A stretch of 64,000 nt of DNA, taken from the NCBI GenBank assembly GCA_905250125.1, contig CAJNOL010000193.1:62001-126000 (forward strand), in the 5' to 3' direction. Of the stretch, positions 1 to 13,056 are shown piece by piece. Position numbers and translations under genes: made by a program. Below the pieces are notes generated by a model. The model ran no database searches, had not been told where the DNA came from, and was given only the letters and a program-made list of their open reading frames with translations. Positions within the stretch are counted from its first letter, which is position 1, and each line of letters starts with the position of its first letter. The DNA comes from Rotaria sordida (taxonomy: Eukaryota > Rotifera > Eurotatoria > Philodinida > Philodinidae).

Positions 1-1152
1 TTTCTTCTCTTCGTTAGATTCACACGAGACAAATAATAATAGTCGAGCTACTACTCTATACTAATGCTTTGCATCTCGCCCTCTCGTTATTTCGTCGTTA
101 GAGACCAATGAAAATCTTCTTTTTCTTTTGAGACAACATCGAATGCTTACTAGGAAAATAGAAATATAAAAAACAAAAAAAAAAACGATGGAAAGAATAA
201 TAAAGAAAACTTGTTAAAATTGGAAAATAAATATACATAAATAAATATAATCATCCCATATGTAAAATTTTTAATGAAAAAATTGAATGAATATATATAT
301 ATATATTCCCATTGATCATAATAAACGGAACACACCTTTTCCTTGCATTCATTATTCATGTAAGGAAAGTACTTCCCTTATATGAACAATGAATGTGAAT
401 AAAAGATATACTCTGTTTATTATGGTTGTAGTGATATGTATATGTATTCTATCATTCTGTACTCTAGAGAAAACAGAAAAATGATTGCTTACAAGTCTTT
501 TGCATGTATTTTTTATCGATATATCGATCAAAGTAAAGAAGGAAGAGAAAAAAGTAAAATACGAACATTGCTATTTGAAAATTAAGAATGTTAACGATCA
601 AAGAATTGTGCGCAGTTGTTTTTTCGCTTCTGTGTTTTTTACTTAATGAAGCTAATCAAAAAAGAAAGAATAGAGTATTTATGATACATTGATCCTACCT
701 TTTATATTCAACAAGAAAAAATAATAGCATCTACATCTCTCTGGGAATGTCAATAGATAAAAGGGAATTGAAGCAGAAAAACTAATCTTTTTCTTCTTCT
801 TCTTCTTCTTCTTCTTCTCTTGTCTTATTCTCATATCTTTATATGCACTCTCATCATCATGTCCATTTAAATATAATAGGAAACTAGTCGTACTAGAAAA
901 TAGCATTGCATGCAAAACGCAGCAAGTAACTCACATTCTTCATCATAAAAATCCAAGACTGTAAGCACACACACACGTTTGCAAGCATGCAAAGATGGAT
1001 TAATGATGGTACCGTGTATTTTATATTCCTCTCTCTCTCCCTCGTTTTTATCATCTATCATATACACATATGAGATCAATGTGTTACTAGCCATTAGATT
1101 AGATCATTTTTTATTATAATATGTAAGCAAAACAAAAAAAAAAAGTAATTTG
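1..1152. other. Intergenic, no gene seen
   Basis: AT-rich sequence downstream of the chitin-binding gene. I see only low-complexity tracts, among them a TTC run at about 791-819. Short open frames here have biased K/F/Y composition and no recognisable domain. Confidence 0.6.
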
Positions 1153-2691
1153 TTATAATGTTAACAAGAAGATGAAAAAAGTTATGAGTATAGTCGAATA
1201 ATAATAATAATGATGACCTTCAAAAACCAAAAACAAATATTCTTTTACATTATAAATAGAATTAAATTAATTACCTAATAAAGATACACCATCATTACTA
1301 CGGTATCCACCTTTAATAAAAGAGAAAAATTTAAAAAAAAAAACAAAGATCGAAACCAAAAAAAAAAGGAAAAACAATTAATTTACAAGGTGCAGCAACA
1401 TATCTTGGATCATCACATCGAAGTCGATGTGGATTCCATTTTGATCCTATTGGACATTCATCCATTTTAATTTTACGTTGTTCTGTACATAAATAATATG
1501 AACGACATTGATTTCCATAATCAGCATACCAACCATTGGGTTGACCCAAACCTTAATTAAAAATATTTTATGACAAAAGAAAATAACAAAAATTTTACAT
1601 GGATCATTTCCACTTTGATCTGTTGGTCGATTTCCACAAAAAACTTTTCGATAATCATTACATGAACGAAGATATTCATCAAATAAATGTTTATCAGGAC
1701 ATTGTATATGTGTTATTATATTATCTTTACATGTAAAATAAGCTAAATAAAAGAAAATAAACTATTCAATTAAATATAATTGTGTTTTTTTTTTGCTTCT
1801 CTACATTGACAATTATATTGATCAGGTTTATTTCCTTGAAATTTACATGGATTATTTTCAATAAGATCATTTTTTGGTACAAATATTCTATTGTATGCTA
1901 ATCTATTTGATATAAGTGTTGTTAATTTAATTGTTGTTTTATATTGTTTTTCTATTTTTATTTCATCATTTGATAAATTAGGCGTAGTTGTTATCATAAT
2001 ATGATCAGTATCAGGTTCTGTTTCAACTAATTCATTAATTAATTTAATAATAATAATTATTATTATTATTATTATAGAAAATATTTACATACATTCTAAA
2101 GATAGTATTCGTTTAGGTCTTTCACCATTTCTACAATCAATATTTTTTGGTAGATCACATCGTCCATGTTCAACATCATAGGTCATACCATTTCCACACC
2201 TAGAATGTTTGGTTTTTTTTTTCTTCTAAAGATTAAATGTGAAATGAAAAGAAAAAAAAAATTATTTTTTATATTGTTTCCGTTTTCATTTCCGTTAATG
2301 ATGAATTATATTTATATTTAGATTTTTTTAATCGGTATGATTATTTTCTCAAGTTTTTTTTTTTTTTGAATGATGAAAGAAAGAAAAAAACAAAAGGAAA
2401 TGAATGATTCAGTATATAGTTACCATGCCTCAACACCAATGCCTGCATTACATGTATAAAATCTATTAAAAAAAACCATACACCAAATGTATATCTATTC
2501 ACATTTCTATCTCACTTTTCACAATCAGCTGGATGAGGCCACCGGCCATTTTTAGGACAGATAAATCCATTATTATCTGTGATAACATCTAAAATAAATT
2601 TCTCTATTGATTAATTTTTCAAGAAAAACCTACTTTGAATACTCAACAAAAAGTACAGAATATGACCAATAGATAAATATCTATAAAACAT
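1153..2691 (-). CDS. Secreted protein with three chitin-binding type 2 (CBM14/peritrophin-A) domains
   Basis: Nine exons (2691-2634, 2588-2516, 2462-2424, 2199-2093, 2026-1805, 1742-1599, 1551-1387, 1310-1275, 1217-1153) join in phase to 302 aa. The first exon encodes a signal-peptide-like start (MFYRYLSIGHILYFLLSIQ). Three six-cysteine CBM14 domains follow: about residues 28-77, 125-180 and 208-270. Typical pieces are DCEKFYTC, QSYFTC and CRSYYLC, each followed by a C-x-x-G/D-x-x-(W/F/Y) segment and a late RC or SC. The linker between domains 1 and 2 is T/N/K-rich. The last 17 residues, STILITFFIFLLTL, form a hydrophobic tail, so the protein may be membrane- or GPI-anchored rather than free. 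By family it should bind chitin in cuticle, gut lining, jaws or egg coat. There is no catalytic domain. Domain calls are firm; exons 8-9 rest on splice sites and phase alone. Confidence 0.85.
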
Positions 2692-4022
2692 TTGCTTTTT
2701 TTTATTTTTTTTGTTTTGCTTGTAAGTAGTAAAAGTATCACTTTTGTATTTTTTGTTCAATTGTGATATAAGCTCAAGTTAAGTAAATATTTTGACTCGA
2801 AAGATTTATTATTGATGATAAGAACAATGATCAACGAGTGAACGACAAACAAAATATGTAGTTAAAAAACAATCGACATTCATCGGCTTACTCATTTTTA
2901 TTTTTTTTTGTACAATCCATTTCGCCTACAAAAACTATATAATATGAGGTAATCTATCAATGTATGTATGTATGTTCTATTGACAAAAGTACATCCGATT
3001 GTATGTTGTCCACTTGTTTACACAAACTATATGTATGATAGTATGTTGAAATATAGTTCACATTAGAAAGATTATGTGTTAAAGAGAACAATGAAGATAT
3101 TATCTTTTATTAAATTTGAATAAACAAATCAAATTTAATGAAAGACGATCATCAATCAATATTCAAGTCAATAATGATAAAACCAGACTCTCTCTCTCGT
3201 CCTTCCGTAGTTATAATAGATAATTTCATCAGTCATGTTCTTTCCTTCCTTATATTATGACATATTACAATTAACATATTGCTTTGCACATCACCATATA
3301 TAATGACAGTATGTTGATAATTCACGAGCCTTGAAATATGATAATTTTTTTTTTTTGTTTAATCTGATTGAAATATTTAAATGCTTATTTTCAACATAAT
3401 TCTCAGAATTGTGTTCTTGTGAAATATGATCTAAAGGAAGTGTTGAAGTGTAGGAGTAGAATTTTGAACCTTCCTCTCACAGACGTGACAGAAATTTGCG
3501 AGTTCAAGTCCCACTACGGGATTAGTATAGTAGCTGTCTGTTATTTTTCTTTTTCATACTCATTGCAATATATTGCCATTCATATCTTGTATTAACAATA
3601 GGTAGGAATTCATAAACCGAAATATATATTGATTAATCTTCTCTTTTACAATACCAGCAGCTTCATCGTGTTTCACATTTTAATCCTACAGGGGTTGTGC
3701 TAACAACTTTTTTGTTTTCTTTGTTATAAAAATATTCAAAAAAAAAAAGTGAAGAACAAGTCTTTTCTTGTTCTTCGTTTTCAAAAATCAAAAGCAATTA
3801 CAACATGTTTCTTCTAATGAAAAAAGAGCAATGTTATACAATCAAAATACATTTATTTTCCATTAACATTTGTTTTTTTTCATATTTGTGAAAGACATAA
3901 ATGTACTTCAAGAAGATGAAAGAAAAAATAAACATTGAATATTTGTTTCAAACACTCAATTTAAAAGCATTCATTTTCATTTCATTGACATCATTCAAAC
4001 AACTGACTTACAATAAATAAAT
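2692..4022. other. Divergent intergenic spacer
   Basis: Space between the divergent starts of the chitin-binding gene and a small plus-strand gene. It should hold both promoters, but I cannot point to a TATA box or other site. It contains poly-T tracts and a weak tRNA-like stretch at 3450-3517 that I did not accept. Confidence 0.5.
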
Positions 4023-4357
4023 ATGCCAACGATTGATTTTACTGCATGTTTATCAAATTATTGGGTCGTCTGGTAAGTTTAATAAATAATTAGATAAAAT
4101 AATAGAACTTCGGTTCGTTTTTCCTTAGGTCAATAAATGGCTTTGGTTCAATATTGGGTCTTACAATAAATATGATTGTATCATTTGTCTTTCTAAAACA
4201 TATTGGTAATTTAGCGAAGGGCAAACCATCGGTACCAAAAAACCGAAAAAAAGATTTTTCCATGTATCGTAATACTTCACCGACTTTTGACACACCTGTT
4301 GATCCGTGGGCGCCTGATCCCACTATGGGAAATATATTTGCTGCGTCAAATGTTTAG
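4023..4357 (+). CDS. Small unknown protein with one membrane helix
   Basis: Two exons (4023-4072 and 4129-4357) join through a 56-base intron inside a Trp codon to give 92 aa. Residues 17-40 (around INGFGSILGLTINMIVSFVF) form one hydrophobic segment. After it come a basic stretch (KGKPSVPKNRKKD) and a tail rich in Pro and Asp (DTPVDPWAPDPTMG). The start has a clean ATG and the GC content is higher than in the flanks, which favours a real gene. A cysteine followed by INGFG before the helix faintly recalls MICOS subunit MIC10, but the second glycine-rich helix of MIC10 is missing, so I do not assign it. A mitochondrial inner-membrane or ER microprotein is possible. Function unknown. Confidence 0.6.
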
Positions 4358-5639
4358 TGGGACTAACATAATGATCAAACAAGAATGTCGATAATTTTTT
4401 TTTTTGGCCTTGTATTATCAACATGATACATTGTCTGATATACTTTTATCAGACGGACTGTTTGACATTTTGTTGTTTTTTTGTATAAGTAATAAAGATT
4501 AATATCGAAGATATTATTGATAACTCTGATGGTCTTTTTATATTGCATTATATATATATATATATACAATAGAAAACATTGAGACGTCATTATATTCCTT
4601 ATTGTTTTATGTCAATTATAATTATGTCAATAGAAAACGTATGTTATCATTTAAAGATTTGAATAACTAGACTGTCAAATAATGACATATTGATTAAGAT
4701 AAATATTGACAGACCAATTACGAGATTGTAAACTGAATGAATTAGTGAGATAAAAAAAAACATTAGCTATTATTGTTAGAAAGATTTGTTAATATTTTCT
4801 TATGAATTAAAAAGTAAGAAATAATGAAACAAAATGATAAAATTATGAAATATTTACTATAATTTTAGAGAAGTAATCTTAAAATTTTATTTATTGTAGA
4901 AATAAAATATTAATTATAGAAAGTTGACCAATCTATAAACTACATAATTTTTTAATATTAAAAATCTTCCTACCATGTATTGGTAGTCAATAATTTCGAA
5001 TTCATTCATATCAATATGTGAAATTATTTTCAGACTTCTTTTAATTCAATAGACTTAATAATAGACGATAATTGTAATGTTTTATTTGATACTACTCTTT
5101 TTTTATTAAATTTGTTTTTCTTTTAGATATCTATTTCATAGAATATCATATTCGTCCTTTTCGAAGTACAAAGTCAATGTTATGTTGATGCAATGATAGA
5201 TCATATCATTCCTACTAGTTTTCTTTATTACTAATATGTAAAAACTTCCTCGCAATCTGCCATATATCAATTATCCTTATCACTTTCTACTGCCTTCCAT
5301 TAAATATTGCAAAATGAAGAAAACAACAACAAGATATATAATTCCATGCTCTTTTTCCCTGATCTTTAGTTGATCAAATCGTTTTTGAAAATATATTTCT
5401 AGTAAATTTATACATAAATCATGGATATTTATAGCACTGTTAATATGAATATTATCATTGCGTATTTTTTATCTCGAACATCAATAAACTTAACAGATTC
5501 ATGAGAGAAGTTCTCTAACTGATTAATCGTTTTTGAAGCGAGAAGCATATGCATCATGCAGACTCTAATGTGTTATGAATACCTCAACAAAAATTTGGGA
5601 CCATAACTTATGGTTGTTAGCATAGTGCATTTTTACGAT

Positions 5640-5970
5640 ATTTTCCAATACAATGCCGTAGTCTATCTAAGAAACATCAGGAACACTGATTTTCGAATGT
5701 GACGAGAGTAGTTAATCGTAAAAATATCAGACTCTTTGATCTGTTTCTATCCTTAAATAGGAACATCGAGTCTGCAAGTGTAACATGAGTGATAATATCT
5801 TATGATAGAAATAACGGAAATATCTAAAACTTTTACAATCAACTATTCTCGTCAGGACTTGTTTCTATGTAAAGTTTCAAGTCGAAATTCGATAATCAAT
5901 TTTCTTGGTGTTCCTGAGAGGAACCACGGCATTGCATTGAAAAATCCGATACATGTACTTAAACACTGGA
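5640..5970. repeat. Hairpin element, family A
   Basis: A right arm at about 5801-5960 is matched in reverse complement by a shorter left arm at about 5650-5745. Both share CAATGCCGT, CAGGAACAC, TCGAAT and GACGAGA-AGTTAATCGTAAAA blocks. The left arm has internal deletions. The right arm is repeated at about 48.42-48.56 kb, so this is a dispersed family. A 90-codon open frame (5802-6074) lies on the arm and is not a gene. Confidence 0.6.
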
Positions 5971-8691
5971 GAGACAGAAGACAAGAAATAAGTCATATTT
6001 ATGATAAAGGTATACCTTATAGATCTATTAAGTATAGATTGTTTATGACGGTTGTTCTTTTTCTTTTTGATTAATAGGACAATGACAAAATGTCTGATGT
6101 GACAATCAAGTCTTTTGGGTATTTAGATCGCTAAAAATTTTAATCGGTAATGTAAATGTGTTACCGTTTATAGGTAATAATAATAAACATGTTTACATTA
6201 GACTTATTCAAATGAAACTTTGAATCTTATATAAATTTTTATGATTTCGTATTGCGATAAAGATACCTACTACAATTTAAAATTCAATTATAGAAGATAA
6301 GAATTTATGTATTCAAATACGATCGTTCTCACTATTTTCTATTTGTAAATTCAACAATTTTGATCGCATCTATATTGTATTGAATAATTAAATTAGACGC
6401 ATAAAACTAATAAGATACAATTTCATATCACAAAAAGAAAGAATATTTGATGATGTATAGAAGTCGATTAATTCTCAAGGTTAGACATACGATTAGATTT
6501 ATAACAGAAATTCATTTGCATATTATATTCACTATGTGTTAATATGTCTCATTGAATAATTTTAAATGCTGATTAAATATTTTATTTGATTTAATTTCTA
6601 TTAGAAATTGTATGTGCAATGTCATTTTTTACTTCTAGTATTATCTTTTTCGACTTCTTATACAATATCATAAGAAAGAGTATTTAAATATATACAATAT
6701 GAAATAAAAATTCGATATAATTTTTTTTTTGTTGTTGAGATATTCATGACATGTTGAATCATATAAAAAAATGCAAATCTTTATAATCCTTCCTATTTTG
6801 AGAATGTAATTGAAAAATAGTCGACTAAGCTCGCCCACATAATTGAGTTCAATGAAAAGCATTTATACAAATTAACATAGTTATGATGGAATGTTTCATA
6901 TAAAATTAATATTCAGTTGTTTCATCAATGCCATTTTAAAAGATCATTAGTTTTATATTTTTTTTTAATAGACTTGAAATCTATAACATATATCAAGCAT
7001 TATAAAATACTTTGATAAGACAACAAAGTATTTAGACAAATGTAGACTATAATTCAACATACTATTCGAAAGAACTAATATGAATGTCTGACAAGGCTAT
7101 CGTTATTTTCGATCAAATTATAGTATATATCATCCGGACTGAAATAGATAACATGCAAAATATTTTCAATTTATTTTTCATAGTATTATCATTTGGTTTC
7201 ATAGTTATAATCCAGATGCATATTAATTGAAACAAAAAGTTTGTTATCATGCTTGTCTTACTAATAGTTATTAGTTTCATTTTGAATTTTTTGTATAGTA
7301 TTTTGGTGCCTTTTAGCATTATATATATATCAGTTATCCTGTAGTTCTCATTACGAATAGTCATCACTATAGAAGTAATCGAATGAAAATAATTGTTTTG
7401 AAGTCATGCTTGTGAGAAAATAAAATGAAATGTACTAAAGAAGGATTCCTTTAGTTTAGAAATCTTATTGAAACCTTCGTTCGATAGACTATTGTTAATT
7501 TAATTCTGCATGTACGATTATTGTCTGGTATTGTACTGTGTAGTTTACTATGCGATATGAAAGTTCAGCCGAAACATATTTTCATTTGCAACCTATTGCT
7601 AAACGGTAGGAAGCTACTATGTAAAAGTTCAAACGAAACTAACAAATGTGCACTTTTCTCAATAAATCTTTTGCTTTTTAACGATGAAAATCATAGAATA
7701 GACCGAATGATAAATGATGTATGTGTGGTACAAGTCAAGTGATGATATCATGAAAAATAAATTGGAAAAAAATTAAGTGTGTCATTTATTTTGACTAACG
7801 AAAAATATGAATCAATTTCTGTTTCAGAAATGAACTCTTAAACTACTAAACATATCATTCTCGTGCTAATCATTACATTATTATTAGTCTTTTATATACG
7901 ATTATCTTCATCGTTATTAATTATGAATTCAATTTCGAATAATCTACTATTAATGAATAAGTATATATATATTTGATAGTAATATTCAATTGACAATGAC
8001 TTTTCGGAAAAAGCTTAATCATGTGGATTATAGTACACCTTGCTAGCATATATCAAGTAATCTAAAGATTTTATGTATTGACTTATTGACGAATTCGAAG
8101 ACTAAACATTCACTATTTGAAAAAATAGATATTTCAGAAAAACATATTTACAATGTTCAATCGTAATTATTTATTTCTTCCCCTTCTTCATACTTCATTT
8201 AAATAAGTGTAAAAACACAACGATTCAAAGCACTTGATTGTCATAAAAGAATATATTTTCAATGTCATGAAATGTGTTTTTTCAATTAATAGGAAGGAAA
8301 TCGTCTAATAATGGTGACAAAATAATACTTTTGATGATGATTTAATAATTCAAAGGCATGTTTATTTTTACACTTTTAAAGCTAACTGTAAATGAGAATC
8401 GATATAGAACGTCCAAAAATGTTTTTCTAACAGATCGTCTGTTTGACTATTATCATATTTATTTATTCATAATCATTTTAATATGATACCATATTGACAA
8501 GTTTAATTATTAATCTTAATGTAAAATTAGTATTCGTTATTCTATCAAGAATATTGAGTACTTCTTCAGATAAGAGACACCCACATTTCTCTGTTGTTCT
8601 CTATCAATTAGACCAATTAGCATATAGATTGTTGTTGTAGATTTTTATAAGAGCTAGATTTTATTTATCTGTTCATTACTATTTCTAAGTA

Positions 8692-9069
8692 CAGAGCATC
8701 ATGCAATTATAAAATCTCCGTATACATTCGTACAATAATATTTATTTAATTGTGAGAAACTAATATTATTGAACTATTGATTATCTGTTTAAATAAGCAT
8801 GGTTGCCCACTATCACTTACTGTTGTCGTTTCTTTTTGTCTATTCTTTCATAGATGTTAATATGATAAAAATAATAAAAAACTCTTTCATTGTTATTTTT
8901 TTACATCTATGGAAGAATAGACAAAGAGAATCGACAGTAACAAGCGATAGTATTCAACTATGCTCATCTAAACAGATAATCAACGGTTGAATAAAATTAG
9001 TTTTTCACAACGAAATAAATATTATTGTACGAATATATGCGACAGGTTCTATAATTTTTCGGTACCCTG
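8692..9069. mobile_element. Tc1/mariner-type MITE, 378 bp, TA target site
   Basis: Two long inverted arms (about 8692-8860 and 8905-9069) face each other. The ends read CAGAGCATC and, reversed, CAGGGTACC, followed by shared ATTATA-AA-CT, CATTCGTACAATAATATTTA and GATTATCTGTTTA blocks. TA lies immediately outside both ends (8690-8691, 9070-9071), the target duplication of the Tc1/mariner superfamily. No transposase frame fits between the arms, so it is non-autonomous. The arms have drifted by roughly 15-20 percent. Confidence 0.8.
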
Positions 9070-9638
9070 TATAAACAATAGATAGATTTCTTTTAAAATT
9101 ATAAACTTTAATATAATTTTTAAATATTTTCATCTAAACTTCATAAGAATAAATACATTTGATGATGACGTCTATGTCTGTAAGCATACTTGTGTTTTTT
9201 TTTCTTTGTGTCATTAGTAATAAATATCAAAGATACATTTTCATTGCATGTCATATTAACTAGAGAATAAAAAAAAATAAGTGCATTGTTGCAATGCCTA
9301 CACAAATCTAATATTATTCAGAATTGGATTAAATTGACCTTTTTCTTGAACATAATACTTTATTTGTCTAGACTAATTAATTTTCATTTCATAAGAACAA
9401 GCTTATCAATCTTCAATGAATAATTTCGAAAAAATGATTTCGTTTGTAGTGTTTTATTTTTTTTCATATTTCGAAGAAAGAAAATATCTTACGTTATAAG
9501 AGATTCATTGATATCAATTCTTATAAGAAAAAACTCATGTCAACATAGGATTGATTTTATTTAATCTCTTTAGTCAATAAAAACTAGATTTTGCATGTTT
9601 TGATGACAAATGCAAAATTAGAATATTATTATTGATAC

Positions 9639-10050
9639 TCAATGTCCAGTAGCATATAGCATTTGAACAGCATATTTTAGACAAAATTGTCGTGCCTGAC
9701 CAGATTGTCGACAATATCGATAGAGAATATTTGCATTACGTTGTGAACGTTTGGCAAACAATCGATCTTTTTCCACGAACGACGATAATTGCAAATTTGA
9801 TGGGGTTTGTTTGATATTTTTTGATGGATTTAATATTATTTTAGAATCAATGGAATAAACAAATGACTAAAATCAATAAATAAATAAATAAAAAGAATCA
9901 ATTCTTTTTTTTTTTTTAGCATAAGATTTACTGTCGAGATGGTAAGCATTAAGAATACGACAAACAGGCACCATAACTATAAAATAATATTCAGATGATT
10001 TGATAATAAACTATTTTGAAAGGATAAAATCTATTTACTTTCATGATCAT
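9639..10050 (-). CDS. Candidate secreted peptide (neuropeptide-like) precursor
   Basis: Three exons (10050-10039, 9976-9932, 9866-9639) join in phase 0 to 94 aa. The first coding exon is only 12 bases. Residues 5-19 (LWCLFVVFLMLTIST) form a strong signal-peptide core after MIMK. A spacer rich in Ser, Asn and Lys leads to a dibasic site, AKR at 57-59, with Arg54 giving the spacing of a prohormone-convertase site. The part after it, residues 60-94, is 35 aa long. It holds two cysteines (71 and 81) with nine residues between them, flanked by aromatic residues (LYRYC, FCLKYA), and ends in TGH. This layout, signal peptide plus KR plus a small single-disulfide peptide, is that of a neuropeptide or hormone precursor. 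I do not recognise the peptide family. An alternative reading without the mini-exon lacks the signal peptide. Confidence 0.7.
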
Positions 10051-12112
10051 TTATTACAAATCGTCGTAAACTTTAGTAATGGTTAGATGCGTTGAGATGT
10101 CTTTGTTATTTCTCATCTTGTAACACGCACAATATGATAGATCTATTCCTTTTTTCTTTTTTTTTTCTTTTTCTTTCTTCCTCTCTTTTTATTTGGTACT
10201 TTCTTCAGTTTCTTTGTTGGCTGATGATGTGATGTTACTTTTCTTATGATTGAAGCCGACAGTAGTAATGAAATCAAATAAGAACAATGATGTTAAATCA
10301 AGAGTTCAGATATCAAATAATGTATGTCTCATATCATATTATTGTAACATAACTTTCATACTGAAAAAGAAACTAATAAAAACCACGATCATTTGTTCTA
10401 TAAATCGATGTGTCGACTCTCTTCAAACGATGTTTCCTTTCAAATAATATTGCATTATCATTTTGAATATTACTATATGTACTTAATTGTTCTTCGTATA
10501 AATGAAAATAAAAAACCGATATATTGTACATTCTCATTGAATGCTACTCCTTCCTTCTTTTATTCCAATATAGCACTATGTACATACTCGAAGAAAATCT
10601 AATTATCTGATTTACTTAATGTTTTGTTTTTTACAATCAACTTCTGGTTTTATTGCTTAAGACATATAGATTCACGGATTAGTAAATAAAGATAAAACTG
10701 AGTAATGATAATGAATGAATAAGGAAGAACCGCAGGAAAAGGAAAACAGGAAGAAAATGAACAAATGCTTGTTGCCTATATTACACGTAAGTGAGTGTCT
10801 TCCTTGCCAACATCATTCTTATTTTGTATCTTCAATGTAAAGTGCATATGTCATCTTTTAATGAGATTCAATAGAAATATTCAGTAATTATTTGAACTTT
10901 TGATAAATCATTTAAGAAGATTTTTCTTTTTAGAGATTTTATATTTCTATAAACAAAAAGAAAACATTAATGCATGTTAAAAAACTAGTGTTCATATTCA
11001 AATGGATGCATTATCCGATTGGTTTCAAGTCAATACTCTAGCGAATTTCCAAGTGAACAACAATTAGATAAAATCGTGCTAAATACGAAGGACAATTGCA
11101 CTCGTGCTTTGAAGACTAAACGATAATTATTATGATGGATTGAGTTTTTTTAAATACTATATTTAAAAAAAAAGTAATCAAATATTATTAGGTATCAATT
11201 GAAAGCCTTCAGAAACCATTTTAAGATAAATTTCATATTCCAATAAACAAAAAACAAATGTCAAATAGAGCGAAATCATATATATATATATATACATTAA
11301 GTATATACATTTCTATTTGTATTACTCTTGAGACCAAATATAATTCATTGTCAAAAATCTACACAAAAAAATACAAAATATTTATTCTAGATAGACAACA
11401 CATAACATAGGTTAATGGCATAGAATTCTTTTGTTAACGTAAAATCGTTTCAAGAAATCTGATAAATGCTTTTATAAAAGACAACCGATTTTATTATGCA
11501 TAATAATCATTGTAATGATTTTTTACTAAATAAATATTCGATGAGAAAAAAATTATAGAATTAATAAATACTTTGTCGAATAAAGAGTTTTTCAATTGTG
11601 ACAATATTCTATTAATCTGCTACATAGTATAATTTTTCTCCTTGAAATTTCATTATTGAAGTTTTATAATTCTTTTCATCTGGATTTGCATAGTATGGAT
11701 TATATATGTGCATGAAGTACTAAAAAAAAACCTTATGTAATGAATATACTCAACTGATATAGTCATATCAGAGCTTCGTTATCATTACATATTTCATAAA
11801 TATTATCTGACTCGATGTACACGTCTTGTTGTATTATCTAATACTTATCCACCAAACAAATTTCTGATCCTATCATGGATTAAACTATTCAGTTAAAAAA
11901 ATCTTCTGATCTATGACAAAATTATATTTGATATTTATTTTATTATTGATAATAAAATAAAATTTCTATGACAACATTTATTTCGTTTGTGTTCAAAATT
12001 TCTGTTTTGCTACTATTCTCTCATTTTATACTAAAAAAAAAACAGACAAAAATACAATTTTCATCATGATAATTCTTAATTCTAATCGATGAATAAAAAT
12101 ATTTAAACGAAT
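10051..12112. other. Intergenic, no gene seen
   Basis: Lies between the divergent starts of the peptide precursor and the MARVEL-like gene. It is AT-rich with pyrimidine tracts at about 10.14-10.2 kb and an AT dinucleotide run near 11.28 kb. Two overlapping open frames at 10.25-10.6 kb have no domain signature. Confidence 0.5.
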
Positions 12113-13056
12113 ATGTCAAATATACAATCAATGAATGTCGATAATCAAAATTCAATGTCAACAATTGATAAACAAATAATTGATTCATCAAATCGAAATA
12201 ATATTGATACAAATAAACATTATATGATTAAAACAACAAATTGGACAGAACGAATTAAAAATTATTTTATTACTAATGATGGTCGAATAGTATTAGCTGA
12301 TTTTTTTTTTACATTATTATGTGTTATTCTTCAACATATTATGGGTACATGTGAACATTCAATAAGTAATGGTACAACAGTTATTAAATGGTATGTTTTT
12401 ACTCCACCATGTATGTAATTGAATTAATTATAATAAAAAAAAAAAAAAAAAGATTATTATAATTAATCATTAAATTTTAGTCGGGGCTGGTCCACATACA
12501 GCTGTTTACTTTTTTGTTCTTTCATGGATAACTTTAGTTTATTGTATTGAACGTATTTGGATTTATTTAATAACGGATGTACGTACATCGAAAAAACGTG
12601 ATCTTATTGTACATGGAATAATTGTTATTTTATATTTTATTGCATTGGGTTTTAATATTTGGGGTAGATTGAATATTTATAGAAATTTTAAAAAAAGTTT
12701 TTTTTTTTTTTAGGTTATGTTCTATGTGAAAGTACAAGTCAACTAAATACATCGAAAACTTTTACACCAGGTGTTTGTCGAGGAGATAGTCAAGCATGGT
12801 AAAAAATAAAAAAGTTGATAATTGATTTTTGTATATGAAATATTATCTATTTTAGTATTCCATTGATTGCTGGTGTTTTAACATCATGTGCAGCTGCTTG
12901 TGCATTTTTTTCTGAACATATAGTTGCTTTAATGAAATGTAAAATATTCAAGATATATTCCTATTAATAAAAATACTTTTTGTTTTTCTTTTTGATTTAG
13001 TATTAAGAAATCGTCAAGAATCGAATGGTTCGATATCAAATCGAATTTTACTTTAA
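12113..13056 (+). CDS. Four-helix membrane protein, MARVEL-like
   Basis: Five exons (12113-12410, 12481-12663, 12714-12798, 12856-12938, 13001-13056) give 234 aa. The N-terminal 60 residues are polar (N, S, D-rich) and cytosolic in character. Four hydrophobic segments follow. The first begins at VLADFFFTLLCVILQHIMG and the second at TAVYFFVLSWITLVYCI. The third is LIVHGIIVILYFIALGFNIW and the fourth LIAGVLTSCAAACAFFS. Two cysteines (LCESTS, GVCRGD) sit in the loop between helices 3 and 4. Helix count, loop cysteines and length fit the MARVEL group (vesicle, junction and tetraspan-type proteins). I see no motif that picks a subfamily. All introns are 50-75 bases. Confidence 0.8.

Larger units (their letters stand above)
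4358..9638. other. 5.3 kb AT-rich gene-free region
   Basis: Apart from the inverted-repeat elements listed separately (about 5.64-5.97 kb and 8692-9069) I see no coding pattern. Open frames are short and lack domain signatures. The rest is AT-rich unique-looking sequence. Confidence 0.5.

Noticed and set aside
3450-3517. tRNA-like stretch with a B-box-like GAGTTCAAGTCCC and partly pairing ends (GTAGGAG/CCACTAC).
   Set aside because: The T stem pairs at only three of five positions, the acceptor at about five of seven, and no proper D or anticodon arm forms. At best a decayed tRNA relic.
5802-6074. 90-codon open frame on the plus strand.
   Set aside because: It lies on the arm of a dispersed hairpin repeat also present at 48.4 kb, where the frame is broken. 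No domain.
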